Shown here: positions 42,574-51,962 of the stretch, in pieces
Layout: the number at the start of each line of letters is the position of its first letter
Numbering within the stretch: the stretch's first letter is position 1
NCBI RefSeq assembly: GCF_022810765.1
Contig: NZ_CP094494.1
Coordinates: 3,224,001-3,288,000 of the forward strand
Source of the DNA: Winogradskyella sp. MH6
GTDB taxonomy: Bacteria > Bacteroidota > Bacteroidia > Flavobacteriales > Flavobacteriaceae
Direction: 5' to 3'
Length of the DNA stretch: 64,000 nt
Notes under the pieces: model-generated
What the model was told of the DNA's origin: nothing
What the model saw: the letters and a program-made list of their open reading frames with translations, nothing else
Databases searched by the model: none
Position numbers and translations under genes: made by a program

Positions 42574-42599
42574 CTATCAATCAATCAATCTTTGAAATC

Positions 42600-43487
42600 T
42601 TATTTCAGAGTGAACTCTGAAGTAGAAATCAGTTCTTTATCATTAAAAACGTTGACTTGGTAACGTCCTTTTTCAAAATCTGAATCTTCAGACTGTGCTA
42701 TATACTCACAGATGTTAAGGTTTCTGTTTTCGTAATTGAAACGGCTAATTAAACTGTAATTTAACACTTGGTCTTCAAATTGTACTTGCTCATTAGAACC
42801 TAAAACATTGTTTTTAGGATCTATTACCTGTACATATAACTCTTTGTCACCCGCTTCAGTTAAAGTGTTTTTAGCAACTGTAAAACAGATTTTAATTTTA
42901 TCGCTTCGACCTGCTCTTTCAGTTGGGATTTGTCTTCCGCTACGTCTTTCAATAACACCCATACCTTTAAGACCTACCGTTTGTAGAGCTGCAGCATCTT
43001 CTACAACAGTAGCCAATTCCGTATTTTGTACTAATAAAGAATCTGTAAATACTGTACGCTCGGCAAGTTGCACTTGTGTACTATCTAAAGATGTCGCCAA
43101 ATATTCGTTTTCTACTTTTAGACGATCATTTTCGGCTAACAACTCGTCCATTTCTTCTTGTAATGCTAAGAATTTCTTTTTGTATCTCCATAGACTGTTT
43201 ACACTATTCTGAGATACTTTAAGAGAATCCATTAAACCTTGAATACGATCTCTTGCCTCAATTAAATCCTGATCTTTAACCTCACTGGCCGCAATAGCTT
43301 CGTCATATTGACTTCTAATATTGCTGTAATCATTCATTAATTGTTCCTTCTCTGTAATGTAAGCTTTTTCTTCTTCCTTTTTTTCAGTATACAGTTTAGA
43401 AGCATAGAAAGCAGTTCCTAAAAATAATACCAATAGAATACCTAATCCTACCTTAAGACCGATGCTAGTTTTTTGTGAACCTTCCAT
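42600..43487 (-). CDS. Membrane-anchored coiled-coil protein
   Basis: A 295-residue protein with one N-terminal membrane helix (about 11-28, GLKVGLGILLVLFLGTAFYA), then a coiled coil (about 32-165, with heptads such as LQEEMDELLAENDRLKVENE), and a beta-rich C-terminal domain (SDKIKICFTVAKNTLTEAGD, LYVQVIDPKNNVLG). Proteins with this layout occur in many Flavobacteriia, and I have no family name for it. It may be a periplasmic scaffold. It lies between the two hut genes on the other strand and does not seem related to histidine use. Confidence 0.78.
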   Translation of the reverse strand: MEGSQKTSIGLKVGLGILLVLFLGTAFYASKLYTEKKEEEKAYITEKEQLMNDYSNIRSQYDEAIAASEVKDQDLIEARDRIQGLMDSLKVSQNSVNSLWRYKKKFLALQEEMDELLAENDRLKVENEYLATSLDSTQVQLAERTVFTDSLLVQNTELATVVEDAAALQTVGLKGMGVIERRSGRQIPTERAGRSDKIKICFTVAKNTLTEAGDKELYVQVIDPKNNVLGSNEQVQFEDQVLNYSLISRFNYENRNLNICEYIAQSEDSDFEKGRYQVNVFNDKELISTSEFTLK

Positions 43488-43597
43488 AAAATTTGTGTTT
43501 AAGTTATTTGTTAATTCTTGTTTTATTAATCTAATTTAAAGGTTAAAATTTTTAAATAAAGCTGTACTTTTATTTCAATCTTTAATTAAACATCCAA

Positions 43598-44611
43598 ATG
43601 CAAAATCTCGTATTATTTACTTCAAAAGATCGCGATACACTTTTAAAGCTTCGTAAAGGAGAATCAAAATTTGGAGAACATATTCAGTTAATATCTAACC
43701 TCACTAACATATACGATGATATTACCAATTTAGATGTTGACTATATTATTTTTGGTATTTCTGAAGACATTGGAGTTTATGCAAATTACGGACAAACAGG
43801 CACTTACAAAGCTTGGGAGGCTGTAGTAAAAGTTTTGTTAAATATTCAAAACAATAGCTTTACCAACCCAAAACGGGTTTTAATTTTAGGACATTTAGAA
43901 TATTCTGAAGCCAGAGAAATCGTTAATCAAAAACCATCAAAAAAGAATATTGCTAAGGCCAGAACACTTGTTGAAGCTATTGATAAGGATGTGACACATT
44001 TAGTTTCATCAATTGTTAAAGCAGGTAAAACACCTATTATTATTGGTGGTGGACACAATAATGCTTACGGAAACATAAAGGGCTTAGCACTGGCTAAAAA
44101 TGACAGAGTAAATGTTGTTAACTTTGATGCACATACCGATTTTAGAGCTGAAGAAGGAAGACATAGTGGAAATGGATTTAGTTATACGTATGCTGAAGGA
44201 TTTTTAAAAAATTATTTCATTTTTGGTTTGCACGAAAACTATACTTCAGACAAACTTTTTAAAACACTCAATAAAGTAAAAGCTATTAAATACAACACTT
44301 ACGAAGCACTCGAAGTCAGAAACGAATTAGACTATAACGCTGAGTTAGAACGTGGTCTTAATCATATTTCTTCTAAACCTTATGGTATAGAAATAGATTG
44401 TGATGCTATAGAAAACATTCCGAGCAGTGCAGCTACTCCTAGCGGATTTAGAGTGAAGCAAGCCAGACAGTTTTTACATTTTTTTGCTAAGCACGAAAAT
44501 GCAAGTTATTTGCACATCTGCGAAGCTGCACCAACCAATAAAACCGAAACAAAAGTAGGTAAGCTCATTACCTACTTAATTACCGACTTTATTAGAGCCC
44601 ATGAACATTAA
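43598..44611 (+). CDS. hutG: Formimidoylglutamase
   Basis: A 337-residue arginase-superfamily enzyme. The manganese ligands are seen in IIGGGHNNAYG, NFDAHTDFR and EIDCDAIENIPSSAATPSGF. This last Asp-Cys-Asp form with PSSAATPSGF resembles flavobacterial formimidoylglutamases rather than arginase or agmatinase. It cleaves formimidoyl-glutamate to glutamate and formamide, finishing histidine breakdown. HutI lies upstream on the same strand. The GNAT gene overlaps its end by 11 bases. Confidence 0.9.
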   Translation: MQNLVLFTSKDRDTLLKLRKGESKFGEHIQLISNLTNIYDDITNLDVDYIIFGISEDIGVYANYGQTGTYKAWEAVVKVLLNIQNNSFTNPKRVLILGHLEYSEAREIVNQKPSKKNIAKARTLVEAIDKDVTHLVSSIVKAGKTPIIIGGGHNNAYGNIKGLALAKNDRVNVVNFDAHTDFRAEEGRHSGNGFSYTYAEGFLKNYFIFGLHENYTSDKLFKTLNKVKAIKYNTYEALEVRNELDYNAELERGLNHISSKPYGIEIDCDAIENIPSSAATPSGFRVKQARQFLHFFAKHENASYLHICEAAPTNKTETKVGKLITYLITDFIRAHEH

Positions 44612-45065
44612 AATTGTTGATTACAAGCCAGATTATGCTAAACGTTTCTATGACTTAAATATAGAATGGCTAAAAAGCTTTTTCTACGTAGAGCCATTTG
44701 ATGAAGAGGTTTTGAGCCAACCAGAAACCTATATCATTAAAAAAGGTGGTTATGTTTTCTTTGCTTTAAAAGATGAGACTGTAGTTGGGACTGTTGCACT
44801 TATGCCAACCGAAGAATTTGGTGTTTTAGAACTTACTAAAATGGCTGTTTCACTAGAGACTCGTGGGCAGAAAATAGGCCAAAAATTATTACAGTTTTGT
44901 ATTGAATTTGCAAAATCGCAACAATTAAAAGCACTTCTACTCTACTCTAGTACTAAACTAGAAAATGCAATTTATCTCTATCGTAAGTACGGTTTTAAGG
45001 AGTTAGAACTAGAATCTGACAGCCCTTACAAACGTTCAGATATAAAAATGTTATTAGAATTGTAA
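44601..45065 (+). CDS. GNAT family N-acetyltransferase
   Basis: A 154-residue GNAT protein with the acetyl-CoA-binding segment LTKMAVSLETRGQKIGQKLL (Q/RxxGxG/A pattern, RGQKIG) and the end motif AIYLYRKYGFKELELE. The start overlaps hutG by 11 bases, which suggests coupled translation. The acceptor substrate is unknown. It is convergent, with 12 bases of overlap, with the membrane gene at 45054. Confidence 0.9.
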   Translation: MNIKIVDYKPDYAKRFYDLNIEWLKSFFYVEPFDEEVLSQPETYIIKKGGYVFFALKDETVVGTVALMPTEEFGVLELTKMAVSLETRGQKIGQKLLQFCIEFAKSQQLKALLLYSSTKLENAIYLYRKYGFKELELESDSPYKRSDIKMLLEL

Positions 45066-45587
45066 CATATCAATGTACTGATTATTCTTTCTTACCATCA
45101 GAATAAAGCTCAAGACAAAACCACATATCAATGCCAACAGATTAAATAAATTACGCTTTTGGATTTCTAATTTATAGACCTTTTCATAACTATGAGATCC
45201 ATTCATTATATAAATCAATATTAGCATTATCACTAGAAAAACCAATTTAAGCACCAATTCAGATGTATGAAAGTCATCATTATATCTTAGATCCAAGACG
45301 GACAATCCAAATATATTCCAGATGACAAAATAAAAGTATGCCAAAATTATAAACCAGCTTATTTTACGCCGGATTAAAACGGCCATAGTTGGCAATAATA
45401 TTATAATAAAAGCTTTAAAAATTCCAGACTGTCCTGGAATTGATAAAAATAATTTATCCGAGAAATTAATACCACTATAATCCCTAATCTCTAAGATTTT
45501 TATAACAACCTCATAAGCTGTATCAATAAAAGCTATTAAAATGAGTACGTAAGTAATGAATAAAGGCTTTATCTTATTTAAAAGCAT
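45054..45587 (-). CDS. Integral membrane protein of unknown function
   Basis: A 177-residue protein with five hydrophobic segments (about 8-28, 52-70, 75-92, 110-128, 146-165) and short charged loops. I do not recognise a family. It is the last gene in the minus-strand direction of a long co-directional run that begins near 56.9 kb, 50 bases after the SulP gene. Its final 12 bases overlap the GNAT gene on the other strand. Confidence 0.7.
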   Translation of the reverse strand: MLLNKIKPLFITYVLILIAFIDTAYEVVIKILEIRDYSGINFSDKLFLSIPGQSGIFKAFIIILLPTMAVLIRRKISWFIILAYFYFVIWNIFGLSVLDLRYNDDFHTSELVLKLVFLVIMLILIYIMNGSHSYEKVYKLEIQKRNLFNLLALICGFVLSFILMVRKNNQYIDMLQF

Positions 45588-45637
45588 AAATAGTACTTTT
45601 AAATATTAGTAAACCTAAATAAAACAATGTTACAGTT

Positions 45638-47293
45638 TTATAGCTTAAAATGGATTTTTAAATAATCAAAGGCTCCATTGATATCATCAAAAATATGAGT
45701 TTCGGAAATTAAGTCTGGAACAATATCAATGGACACCAGCTTATCTTTTGGCTGTTCTTGTACCGCTGTTAATAAGACTTGTATTCCACGTTGTTCTAAA
45801 TCTAAAACCGCATTTTCTAAAGCATATAATCCTGATTGATCTATATAAGGCACACGATCCATTCTTATAATTAGTGCTTTAACTTGTTCTGGTATATTTT
45901 TTATTTCATCCTGGAAGTGAGATGTAAACCCAAAAAACAATGGTCCGTAAAGATGCTTTATATATACTTTATCTTTATAAGTTTCATAAAATTCTTTTTC
46001 GTCTTGCCATGGTTTTTCTCCATCAAAACCAGCAATGGTACCAACTTCCATGCCTTTTTCTCCAATATCACTGGCGCGTTTCATAAATAATAGAGAAGCC
46101 AACAATAACCCAATACCAACAGCTTGTATTAAACTACCAAACGTGGTAATTAATAGTACGATGATTAAAACTACAGCATCTGCTCTTGGCACTACCAATA
46201 AATGCTTTAGACCTTTAGTATCAATGATTTTAAACGCTATTGGAATTAATAAACCAGCCAAAACTGATAACGGAATAAAGGCAGCTAATTTGCCCAAACC
46301 TAGCAATACAGCCAATAAAAATAAGCCATGTATCGCTCCTGATAATCGTGTTCGTCCACCAGAATTAATATTAATCACGGTTCCTTTTGTAGCTCCTGCA
46401 CCAGGAATACCACCAAAAATAGCTGCAATAGAGTTTCCAATACCTTGACCAATTAACTCTCTGTTACTGTTATGCTTTGTTTTGGTCATATTATCTGCAA
46501 TTACAGAAGTTAACAAGGAGTCTATAGAACCCAAAACTGCCAAAACTAGGGCATATTCTAAAATAATACTATAAGCACTCGCATCTACAGAAAACAATCC
46601 TGACACTTGTAAACTTGGCAAACCTGATGGTATTTCTCCAATAATTGGCACATCCCATTTTAAAAAATAACTCGTTACCGAAGCCAATATTAAAGCTACC
46701 AAAGCACTTGGAATAGCTTTGGTGATGTAAGGAAATACTAAATACACTACAATTGTAAAAGTACCTAAAGCTACCGCTTGCCAATTAAAATCAGAGAACA
46801 ATCTAGGCAAATCCTGCATTACTAACCATGTTGATTTTTCAGAACCTAAACCTGCAAAAGGGAATAATTGAAGTATAATAATGATGAGTCCTACTCCACT
46901 CATAAAACCAGAAACTACAGGGTACGGAAAATACTTTACATAACCTGCAATATTGATAAGCCCAAATACAATCTGAAAAATTCCGCCTAATAAAAATGTA
47001 AGAATAACAATAGGCATAGCGGCTTCAAGACTTCCTGTAATTTCAATGGCAGCTGCAACCAATGCAGCAGATACAACAGTCATTGGACCTGTTGGTCCAC
47101 TGGCTTGTGTTGTTGTTCCTCCAAAAATGGCGGCAAAAATACCAACAGCAATGGCACCATACAGTCCTGCAATAGCTCCTAATCCAGATTGTACACCGAA
47201 TGCTAAAGCCAATGGCAAGGCTACAACGCCTGCGACTAAGCCTCCTGTTAAATCACCTTTTAAATTTTTAAAATCGTAGAATTTTGAACTCAT
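45638..47293 (-). CDS. SulP family inorganic anion transporter with STAS domain
   Basis: A 551-residue carrier that begins LKGDLTGGLVAGVVALPLAL (the SulP signature), has about 12-14 hydrophobic segments and the TTTQASGPTGPMTVV and GIPGAGATKGTVININSGG motifs, and ends with a cytoplasmic STAS domain (about 440-545, VKALIIRMDRVPYIDQSGLYALENA). The family moves sulfate, bicarbonate, chloride or similar anions. No carbonic anhydrase gene, the usual partner of bicarbonate types, is next to it. It lies 25 bases after the 564-residue membrane protein. Confidence 0.93.
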   Translation of the reverse strand: MSSKFYDFKNLKGDLTGGLVAGVVALPLALAFGVQSGLGAIAGLYGAIAVGIFAAIFGGTTTQASGPTGPMTVVSAALVAAAIEITGSLEAAMPIVILTFLLGGIFQIVFGLINIAGYVKYFPYPVVSGFMSGVGLIIIILQLFPFAGLGSEKSTWLVMQDLPRLFSDFNWQAVALGTFTIVVYLVFPYITKAIPSALVALILASVTSYFLKWDVPIIGEIPSGLPSLQVSGLFSVDASAYSIILEYALVLAVLGSIDSLLTSVIADNMTKTKHNSNRELIGQGIGNSIAAIFGGIPGAGATKGTVININSGGRTRLSGAIHGLFLLAVLLGLGKLAAFIPLSVLAGLLIPIAFKIIDTKGLKHLLVVPRADAVVLIIVLLITTFGSLIQAVGIGLLLASLLFMKRASDIGEKGMEVGTIAGFDGEKPWQDEKEFYETYKDKVYIKHLYGPLFFGFTSHFQDEIKNIPEQVKALIIRMDRVPYIDQSGLYALENAVLDLEQRGIQVLLTAVQEQPKDKLVSIDIVPDLISETHIFDDINGAFDYLKIHFKL

Positions 47294-47318
47294 AAGTTGG
47301 TTAAGTGTGTTTATATAT

Positions 47319-49013
47319 TTAGTTATTTAAAGCTTTCAAAGAATCTATTTGTCGTTGCAAAGCATTTATCATTTCAGAGTTTTCATTGACCTTTGGGATA
47401 GTTTTAAGTGAGTCTATTTGCATCTGCATAAGATCCTCATCTTTTGGCTGCTCTTGATAATAATACCCAATACCTTCACTAGATCTCCAAGCTTCATTTA
47501 GTTGGTTGTAAACTGTTTCGTCCCAAGAACTTGGATGTTTTACATCTATCCAAATAACATCGCGATATTCGCTATCAATTAAGACTAAATCTGGTGTTGC
47601 AGAACCATCGAATTGCTGTGAATTTGTATCACTTATTGAAGAAATAGTTCCTAAAAAGAACATGCGCTTCCTGCCTGCAATATCTTTTATGTAAGGTCTA
47701 AATTCAACTGGAGTACTTGCGTTCCAATCGTATTCTTTTCGAGATTCCTTAACTTTTAATGGCATTGCAGACACACCTGCATAACCTTGTTTTTTGGTGG
47801 CATGATCGTAGTAATACAACTTATCTGTTCCGTCTGCTGGAACAAACACACTATAGCTTAAACTTGTGCGCTCTTCACCTACTGGTTCTAAACCAAACCA
47901 ATGATATAAACCGCTATACGCATCAGAATTACTTCCTGCAAAATCAAAATCCGTTACATACGGTTGCTGATTTTGATCTTTTGGCATTACAGGAATCTTA
48001 ACCGCAGTTTCCATATTCCAAGGTAATGGATCGCTAAAGCCTCCTAAAAACTTTAAAGATTCTGCCTGAAGCTGAGAAACACTCTCTGCTAAGGTATTTT
48101 GCTTTTGTAAAAACTTATAATTTTTTATTTCGTCTGGACTTACAAATGTGCCTTTACCTATTAATATGCGCTCAAAATAATCGTTAATATCGTGCTCACC
48201 ACTTTCAATAATCATTACTCCTCCAAAGGTTGGATAGGGAAAAAAGAAGCCTTTCCACTTTATTAAGCTGACTACTTGTACCCAATCACCTTCATCGTTT
48301 TTCATGTAAAAGGTGTCGCTTGGCTCATAATTAAAAAGCATCCAAGGATTAAAACGCTGAACAACTGCATTGTAAGTATTTCTGCTAAACTTTAAAGATT
48401 CGCCTATTGAAAAAGTAACATCGATTCTATTTTCATTCGAAAATCTTGGGAAAGGTGTTGTGCTACTTACAGCAAAAACTTCTTCGGTATTATCGCTTAT
48501 GCGTTGCATAATGTACTTTTCGCTTGGTTGAATCGCCATAGTCCATTTATTCTCTGTGCCAATTCTTACCAAATGTGGTAGCGATACATCTTTGGTCTCA
48601 CCTACACTCTCATTAGCCATTGAAAATATGTTTCTTAATGGCTGAATACGCTCATTTTGGGTTAATGGCAGCTCATCAATTTCAACTTTATTAAGACTAT
48701 TGAATACGTTATACGTCTTCATGTAATCATACAATCCTTGATTCCAGCCTAAGAAATAAAGCAGTCCAAAAAACACAATGAGAATACCCAAAATACCTAA
48801 TCGACCACCTGTACTTGCAGTTTTTCTGAACTTTCTTAAGCCCAAAACCAAAATAATAACACTCAGTAGAATTACAAAAATGTATTTTCTAAAGAACAAT
48901 AACACTGGTTGATAATCGTCTCTAAAAAAGAAAAGTAAAATAAGTAGTAACAAACCAAGAAAGATGGTTATTCGTTTTTGCTTTGCTCCTTTATTCCAAT
49001 AGTTTTTTATCAT
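47319..49013 (-). CDS. Large membrane-anchored protein of the AAA/coiled-coil operon
   Basis: A 564-residue protein with three N-terminal membrane helices (about 15-33, 38-58, 70-92), a large soluble domain (about 120-520, likely beta-rich, for example RTSLSYSVFVPADGTDKLYY and GRKRMFFLGTISSISDTNSQ) and a short coiled-coil end (about 525-560, QIDSLKTIPKVNENSEMINA). I do not recognise it. It probably faces the periplasm or cell interior as an assembly platform for its co-directional neighbours. Two inverted TCCTGC palindromes lie in the 93-base gap before it. Confidence 0.7.
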   Translation of the reverse strand: MIKNYWNKGAKQKRITIFLGLLLLILLFFFRDDYQPVLLFFRKYIFVILLSVIILVLGLRKFRKTASTGGRLGILGILIVFFGLLYFLGWNQGLYDYMKTYNVFNSLNKVEIDELPLTQNERIQPLRNIFSMANESVGETKDVSLPHLVRIGTENKWTMAIQPSEKYIMQRISDNTEEVFAVSSTTPFPRFSNENRIDVTFSIGESLKFSRNTYNAVVQRFNPWMLFNYEPSDTFYMKNDEGDWVQVVSLIKWKGFFFPYPTFGGVMIIESGEHDINDYFERILIGKGTFVSPDEIKNYKFLQKQNTLAESVSQLQAESLKFLGGFSDPLPWNMETAVKIPVMPKDQNQQPYVTDFDFAGSNSDAYSGLYHWFGLEPVGEERTSLSYSVFVPADGTDKLYYYDHATKKQGYAGVSAMPLKVKESRKEYDWNASTPVEFRPYIKDIAGRKRMFFLGTISSISDTNSQQFDGSATPDLVLIDSEYRDVIWIDVKHPSSWDETVYNQLNEAWRSSEGIGYYYQEQPKDEDLMQMQIDSLKTIPKVNENSEMINALQRQIDSLKALNN

Positions 49014-49020
49014 GATTTCC

Positions 49021-49044
49021 CATTCCTGCGAAGGCAGGAATCTC
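49021..49044. repeat. TCCTGC palindrome, copy 1
   Basis: CATTCCTGCGAAGGCAGGAA followed by TCTC: the TTCCTGC/GCAGGAA stem has 7 pairs. It is inverted relative to the copy at 49081. Confidence 0.75.
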
Positions 49045-49080
49045 CTATTTTTAATTTATTTTATTCTATGACATGCTATG

Positions 49081-49106
49081 AGATTCCTGCCTTCACAGGA
49101 ATGACA
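49081..49106. repeat. TCCTGC palindrome, copy 2
   Basis: AGATTCCTGCCTTCACAGGA followed by ATGACA: the ATTCCTG...CAGGAAT stem has 7 pairs. It faces copy 1, with about 40 bases between. Confidence 0.75.
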
Positions 49107-49655
49107 TTACATAAGACCCTTATCCTTCAATCGGTCACGTGCTGATTTTTGTTCTGCTTCAGGTTCTGGCTCTTTAGCAATCTCTTTTTTTGCTTCTTCT
49201 ACTGCTTTATTATCCTTGTGTTTCAAATCTTCTATAAGGTGTTTTCCTTTCTCAACAGCATCTTCTACAAAATCACCTAGTGAGTCGCTTTTTTCCTCAA
49301 CAACCTCAGTAGTTTTAATTACAAAATTGGCTAGATATGTGCCTAATAATGTTCCTGTTGCAAAGGTTGCAAAGCCAGATAATGCAAAGTAATTTGAAAA
49401 GATTTCTATTGGCGTTAAAAACTGTAATACCAATCCTAATACTAACAAAGTAATTACTACAAAAAGCAATCTTGGAATAAATGGTTGCTTGTAAATAAAT
49501 CCTTTGGGATTATCAGCGCTCATTTGTAACTCTTTGCTGTTTAGCATTTTATTAAAAAAGCGGTATACTCCATTTCCGTTAGACTCTCTCCAATAGAGAA
49601 AGATGCCAAATAGTATTGCCGAAACGAAAATGATAATGTCCATTCCTAATCCCAT
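49107..49655 (-). CDS. Membrane protein of the AAA/coiled-coil operon (182 residues)
   Basis: It has three hydrophobic segments (about 4-22, 60-82, 88-112; LGMDIIIFVSAILFGIFLYW, IPRLLFVVITLLVLGLVLQF) and a highly charged C-terminal tail of about 65 residues, rich in Lys and Glu, ending SARDRLKDKGLM. There is no known family. It lies 41 bases after the 411-residue gene and 93 bases before the 564-residue one, within the same run, and could link the ATPase machinery to the membrane. Confidence 0.68.
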   Translation of the reverse strand: MGLGMDIIIFVSAILFGIFLYWRESNGNGVYRFFNKMLNSKELQMSADNPKGFIYKQPFIPRLLFVVITLLVLGLVLQFLTPIEIFSNYFALSGFATFATGTLLGTYLANFVIKTTEVVEEKSDSLGDFVEDAVEKGKHLIEDLKHKDNKAVEEAKKEIAKEPEPEAEQKSARDRLKDKGLM

Positions 49656-49696
49656 GATATTCTTTTTAAGGTTCCTATAAAATTAGTCTAAAAAAC

Positions 49697-50932
49697 TTAA
49701 ATATTGTTACTAATGGTCTCAATCACCCAATCCTGAAAAGACGAATCCCAAGTCTCATAATTCTTGTAAAACTGCTCTTTATCGTACCAATACAAGAAGA
49801 GCACATCTTTTGGAGCGATATTAATTAATAACTTATGAATTAAATCCCGATGCTCAGAAGATAATGATGAATGTGGTTGATGTAAAGCAAAATACATAGA
49901 CTGATCTACCATATCTTCTATCTTATAGGCATTACTGCGTTCTAGTTTTTCCAAATACAGCTCCACTCCCATTACCTGTTTTCTGGCATCAATATTAATT
50001 TTATTGAGATAACTTTTAAACAGTGCTTTACTATCTAGAATCTCTTTAATAGGATGTTCTGGCTGTTCTAATTTGTTGTACAATTCAAACTTCTTTATAC
50101 GATCATAATTTGGTGTTGTTACCATATATTCTAAATCGCACTCAATAATGATGTGGCTTTTTAGCTTTTCAACTAGTTCTGGTTGGTCTATATAATATAT
50201 CAACACATCATGAATGGTATCTTTTATGGCTTCTTTGTAGGAGTCTTCATTTTCAAAAACCACAATGGTTTGAATGAAATCTCTTAACAAGTAAACACCT
50301 CCAAAAGCACGTGTATAAAAAGAACCTGTAGTATAATGCAACGGATAAAGATTAAGATCTCTATTGCGTAAATCTCCATAGGTCTTTGCAGAATCTAGCA
50401 ACTCTTTATGAATGTCTTCGTCTATAAAGTTGTTACCTGTTCTAAATTTATCTACAAGTTGAAGTTGTTCTTTTTGCTTCTCTTCAAGATTATCAATGAG
50501 TCTAAAACTAATACTTACATCGTCGTATTTTAAAATATCTAAAGGCTCATAAAATACATCAATATCCTGATCAAAATCAATACAAATAGCAGAATCTCTG
50601 GTAATATCATTGATTTTGCTACCATGCGTTCTAAAGATGTGTTGCATCATGTCTCTATCGAAAGAATGAAATGGTAAATGCACAGGCTTTCCTTTTTGTA
50701 AAGGGGAAATAATAATGCCTTGTGGGTTTGCACCTCCATGATTGAGATAATGTACATTTTTCTTCTCTTCGGCAATTTCAGGACTCCAACCTATACCATC
50801 TATAGAAAAGGATGTGAGCTTGGTTTCCTTAAAGCCAAGTGTTTTTAAACATTTATTATAGCGTTCTACCAGCTTACCACTAACTGGTATAAGTTCGCTT
50901 CTGTATAGATTTGCTTGTTTTAGTTTGTTCAT
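49697..50932 (-). CDS. Uncharacterised protein (DUF6638-like) of the AAA/coiled-coil operon
   Basis: A 411-residue soluble protein with ELIPVSGKLVERYNKCLKTL near the start and GVYLLRDFIQTIVVFENEDS and HQPHSSLSSEHRDLIHKLL further on. I associate this with the flavobacterial family DUF6638, with moderate certainty. No catalytic motif is visible. It follows the NUDIX gene by 70 bases. A short repeat with the phrase TTTCGACTACGCTCAAGATG lies in the gap before it. The function is unknown; its fixed place by the AAA ATPase gene suggests a shared complex. Confidence 0.68.
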   Translation of the reverse strand: MNKLKQANLYRSELIPVSGKLVERYNKCLKTLGFKETKLTSFSIDGIGWSPEIAEEKKNVHYLNHGGANPQGIIISPLQKGKPVHLPFHSFDRDMMQHIFRTHGSKINDITRDSAICIDFDQDIDVFYEPLDILKYDDVSISFRLIDNLEEKQKEQLQLVDKFRTGNNFIDEDIHKELLDSAKTYGDLRNRDLNLYPLHYTTGSFYTRAFGGVYLLRDFIQTIVVFENEDSYKEAIKDTIHDVLIYYIDQPELVEKLKSHIIIECDLEYMVTTPNYDRIKKFELYNKLEQPEHPIKEILDSKALFKSYLNKINIDARKQVMGVELYLEKLERSNAYKIEDMVDQSMYFALHQPHSSLSSEHRDLIHKLLINIAPKDVLFLYWYDKEQFYKNYETWDSSFQDWVIETISNNI

Positions 50933-50944
50933 TGCATTGCTGCC

Positions 50945-50972
50945 TTTCGACTACGCTCAAGATGAACTTAAG
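50945..50972. repeat. Short dispersed repeat, TTTCGACTACGCTCAAGATG type
   Basis: The sequence belongs to a class of about 25-base repeats spread between genes in Bacteroidota. Another member, with CCTGTCCTGAGCATTATCGA, lies in the unit at 20978-21068. A degenerate TCCTG...CAGGA palindrome follows at 50994-51013. Confidence 0.5.
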
Positions 50973-51002
50973 CGATAATCTTTTTGTTTTTGAGATTCCT
51001 AT

Positions 51003-51593
51003 CTAAGCAGGAATTAATTTATTTAATTGTGCATGCTGCAATAACATAATTGTTTTTGCATCTATAATCTCTCCATTTGCTATCATTTCTAATGCTTTTA
51101 CAAATGGTATTTCTAATACTTCAATATCTTCATTAAGGCTTTCTAAGCCACCTCCTTCGCTGATCTTCATTTCATCAGTATATTCGCCAACAAAACACGT
51201 AAACCGTTCTGTACTACCACCTGGTGTTGCAAAAGCACTATACACTTTTTTAAGTTCAGGGATTTTATAACCTGTTTCTTCCAATATTTCTCTTTTCATA
51301 GCGTCTTCTGCTGAAATATCATCATCTTCTAACATTCCTGCTGGCACTTCTAATAAAAAACCATCTTCTACTCCATTCATATAAGCTGGTAAACGGAATT
51401 GCTTTACCAAAATAACGGTTTGCTTTTCGACATCATACAACAAGGCTGCTCCTGCATTACCACGCTCTAAAACTTCCCAAGTATTATTGACCCAATTTCC
51501 GTCATTTAGTTGATAATTGAATTTTACTTGAGATAAAGTAAAGTACTTATCTGAAAGAATGGTACGGTTGATATTTTTGATGCGTTTGGTCAT
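51003..51593 (-). CDS. nudK: NUDIX hydrolase, GDP-mannose pyrophosphatase NudK-like
   Basis: A 196-residue protein matching NudK over its whole length: TILSDKYFTL start, EVLERGNAGAALLYD, the Nudix box as PAGMLEDDDISAEDAMKREI-LEETGY (with one extra residue before the REILEETGY part), FATPGGSTERFTCFVGEY, and NEDIEVLEIPFVKALEMI with IDAKTIMLL near the end. NudK hydrolyses GDP-mannose. It lies 4 bases after the 97-residue gene, so it may truly be part of the operon, perhaps acting on a nucleotide product of its neighbours; this is only inference. Confidence 0.88.
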   Translation of the reverse strand: MTKRIKNINRTILSDKYFTLSQVKFNYQLNDGNWVNNTWEVLERGNAGAALLYDVEKQTVILVKQFRLPAYMNGVEDGFLLEVPAGMLEDDDISAEDAMKREILEETGYKIPELKKVYSAFATPGGSTERFTCFVGEYTDEMKISEGGGLESLNEDIEVLEIPFVKALEMIANGEIIDAKTIMLLQHAQLNKLIPA

Positions 51594-51597
51594 AACA

Positions 51598-51891
51598 TTA
51601 CAGTAAGAACTTTATAAAACCAAGAACAGCGATTATAATTAGAACAGAGACAATACTAAAAATTTTGATTTCTCTTTTGCGTTGCTTTTTTGCATTTATT
51701 TGTATTTGTTCTTTAATTCTTACGAGCTCCTCTTCAGGTACTGTTTTAAATTTTGGTTTTTCCTTTACTTCAGAAGAATAAAGTCCTTCTCTATTATTTT
51801 GTTTAAACTTTTCACGATTAGATGGACGCTGTGCTCGGTTTTGTTTCATCCGATTTATCATATCCAAAACATGTCCTGCTCCTAATCCCAT
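51598..51891 (-). CDS. Small basic membrane protein of the AAA/coiled-coil operon (97 residues)
   Basis: A 97-residue protein with a basic, Asn- and Gln-rich N-terminal part (MKQNRAQRPSNREKFKQNNR), a short coiled stretch (EEELVRIKEQIQINAKKQRK) and one C-terminal membrane helix (about 77-96, IFSIVSVLIIIAVLGFIKFL), that is, a tail-anchored layout. No family is recognised. It is 4 bases before the NUDIX gene and 71 bases after the AAA gene. It may anchor a soluble complex to the membrane. Confidence 0.7.
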   Translation of the reverse strand: MGLGAGHVLDMINRMKQNRAQRPSNREKFKQNNREGLYSSEVKEKPKFKTVPEEELVRIKEQIQINAKKQRKREIKIFSIVSVLIIIAVLGFIKFLL

Positions 51892-51926
51892 TATTTTCTA
51901 TTCTAAAAACAATTCATTTATAATTT

Positions 51927-51952
51927 AGATTCCTGTCTTCTCAGGAATGACA
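51927..51952. repeat. TCCTGT palindrome, copy 4
   Basis: AGATTCCTGTCTTCTCAGGA followed by ATGACA: a 7-bp stem (ATTCCTG / CAGGAAT) with 6 loop bases, of the same family as the copies at 49.0-49.1 kb. It lies between the AAA gene and the 97-residue gene. Confidence 0.7.
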
Positions 51953-51962
51953 ACTATAGCTT

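Noticed and set aside
41305..44611. A complete histidine-degradation operon
   Set aside because: Only hutI and hutG are present, separated by a gene on the other strand; hutH and hutU are not in the window.
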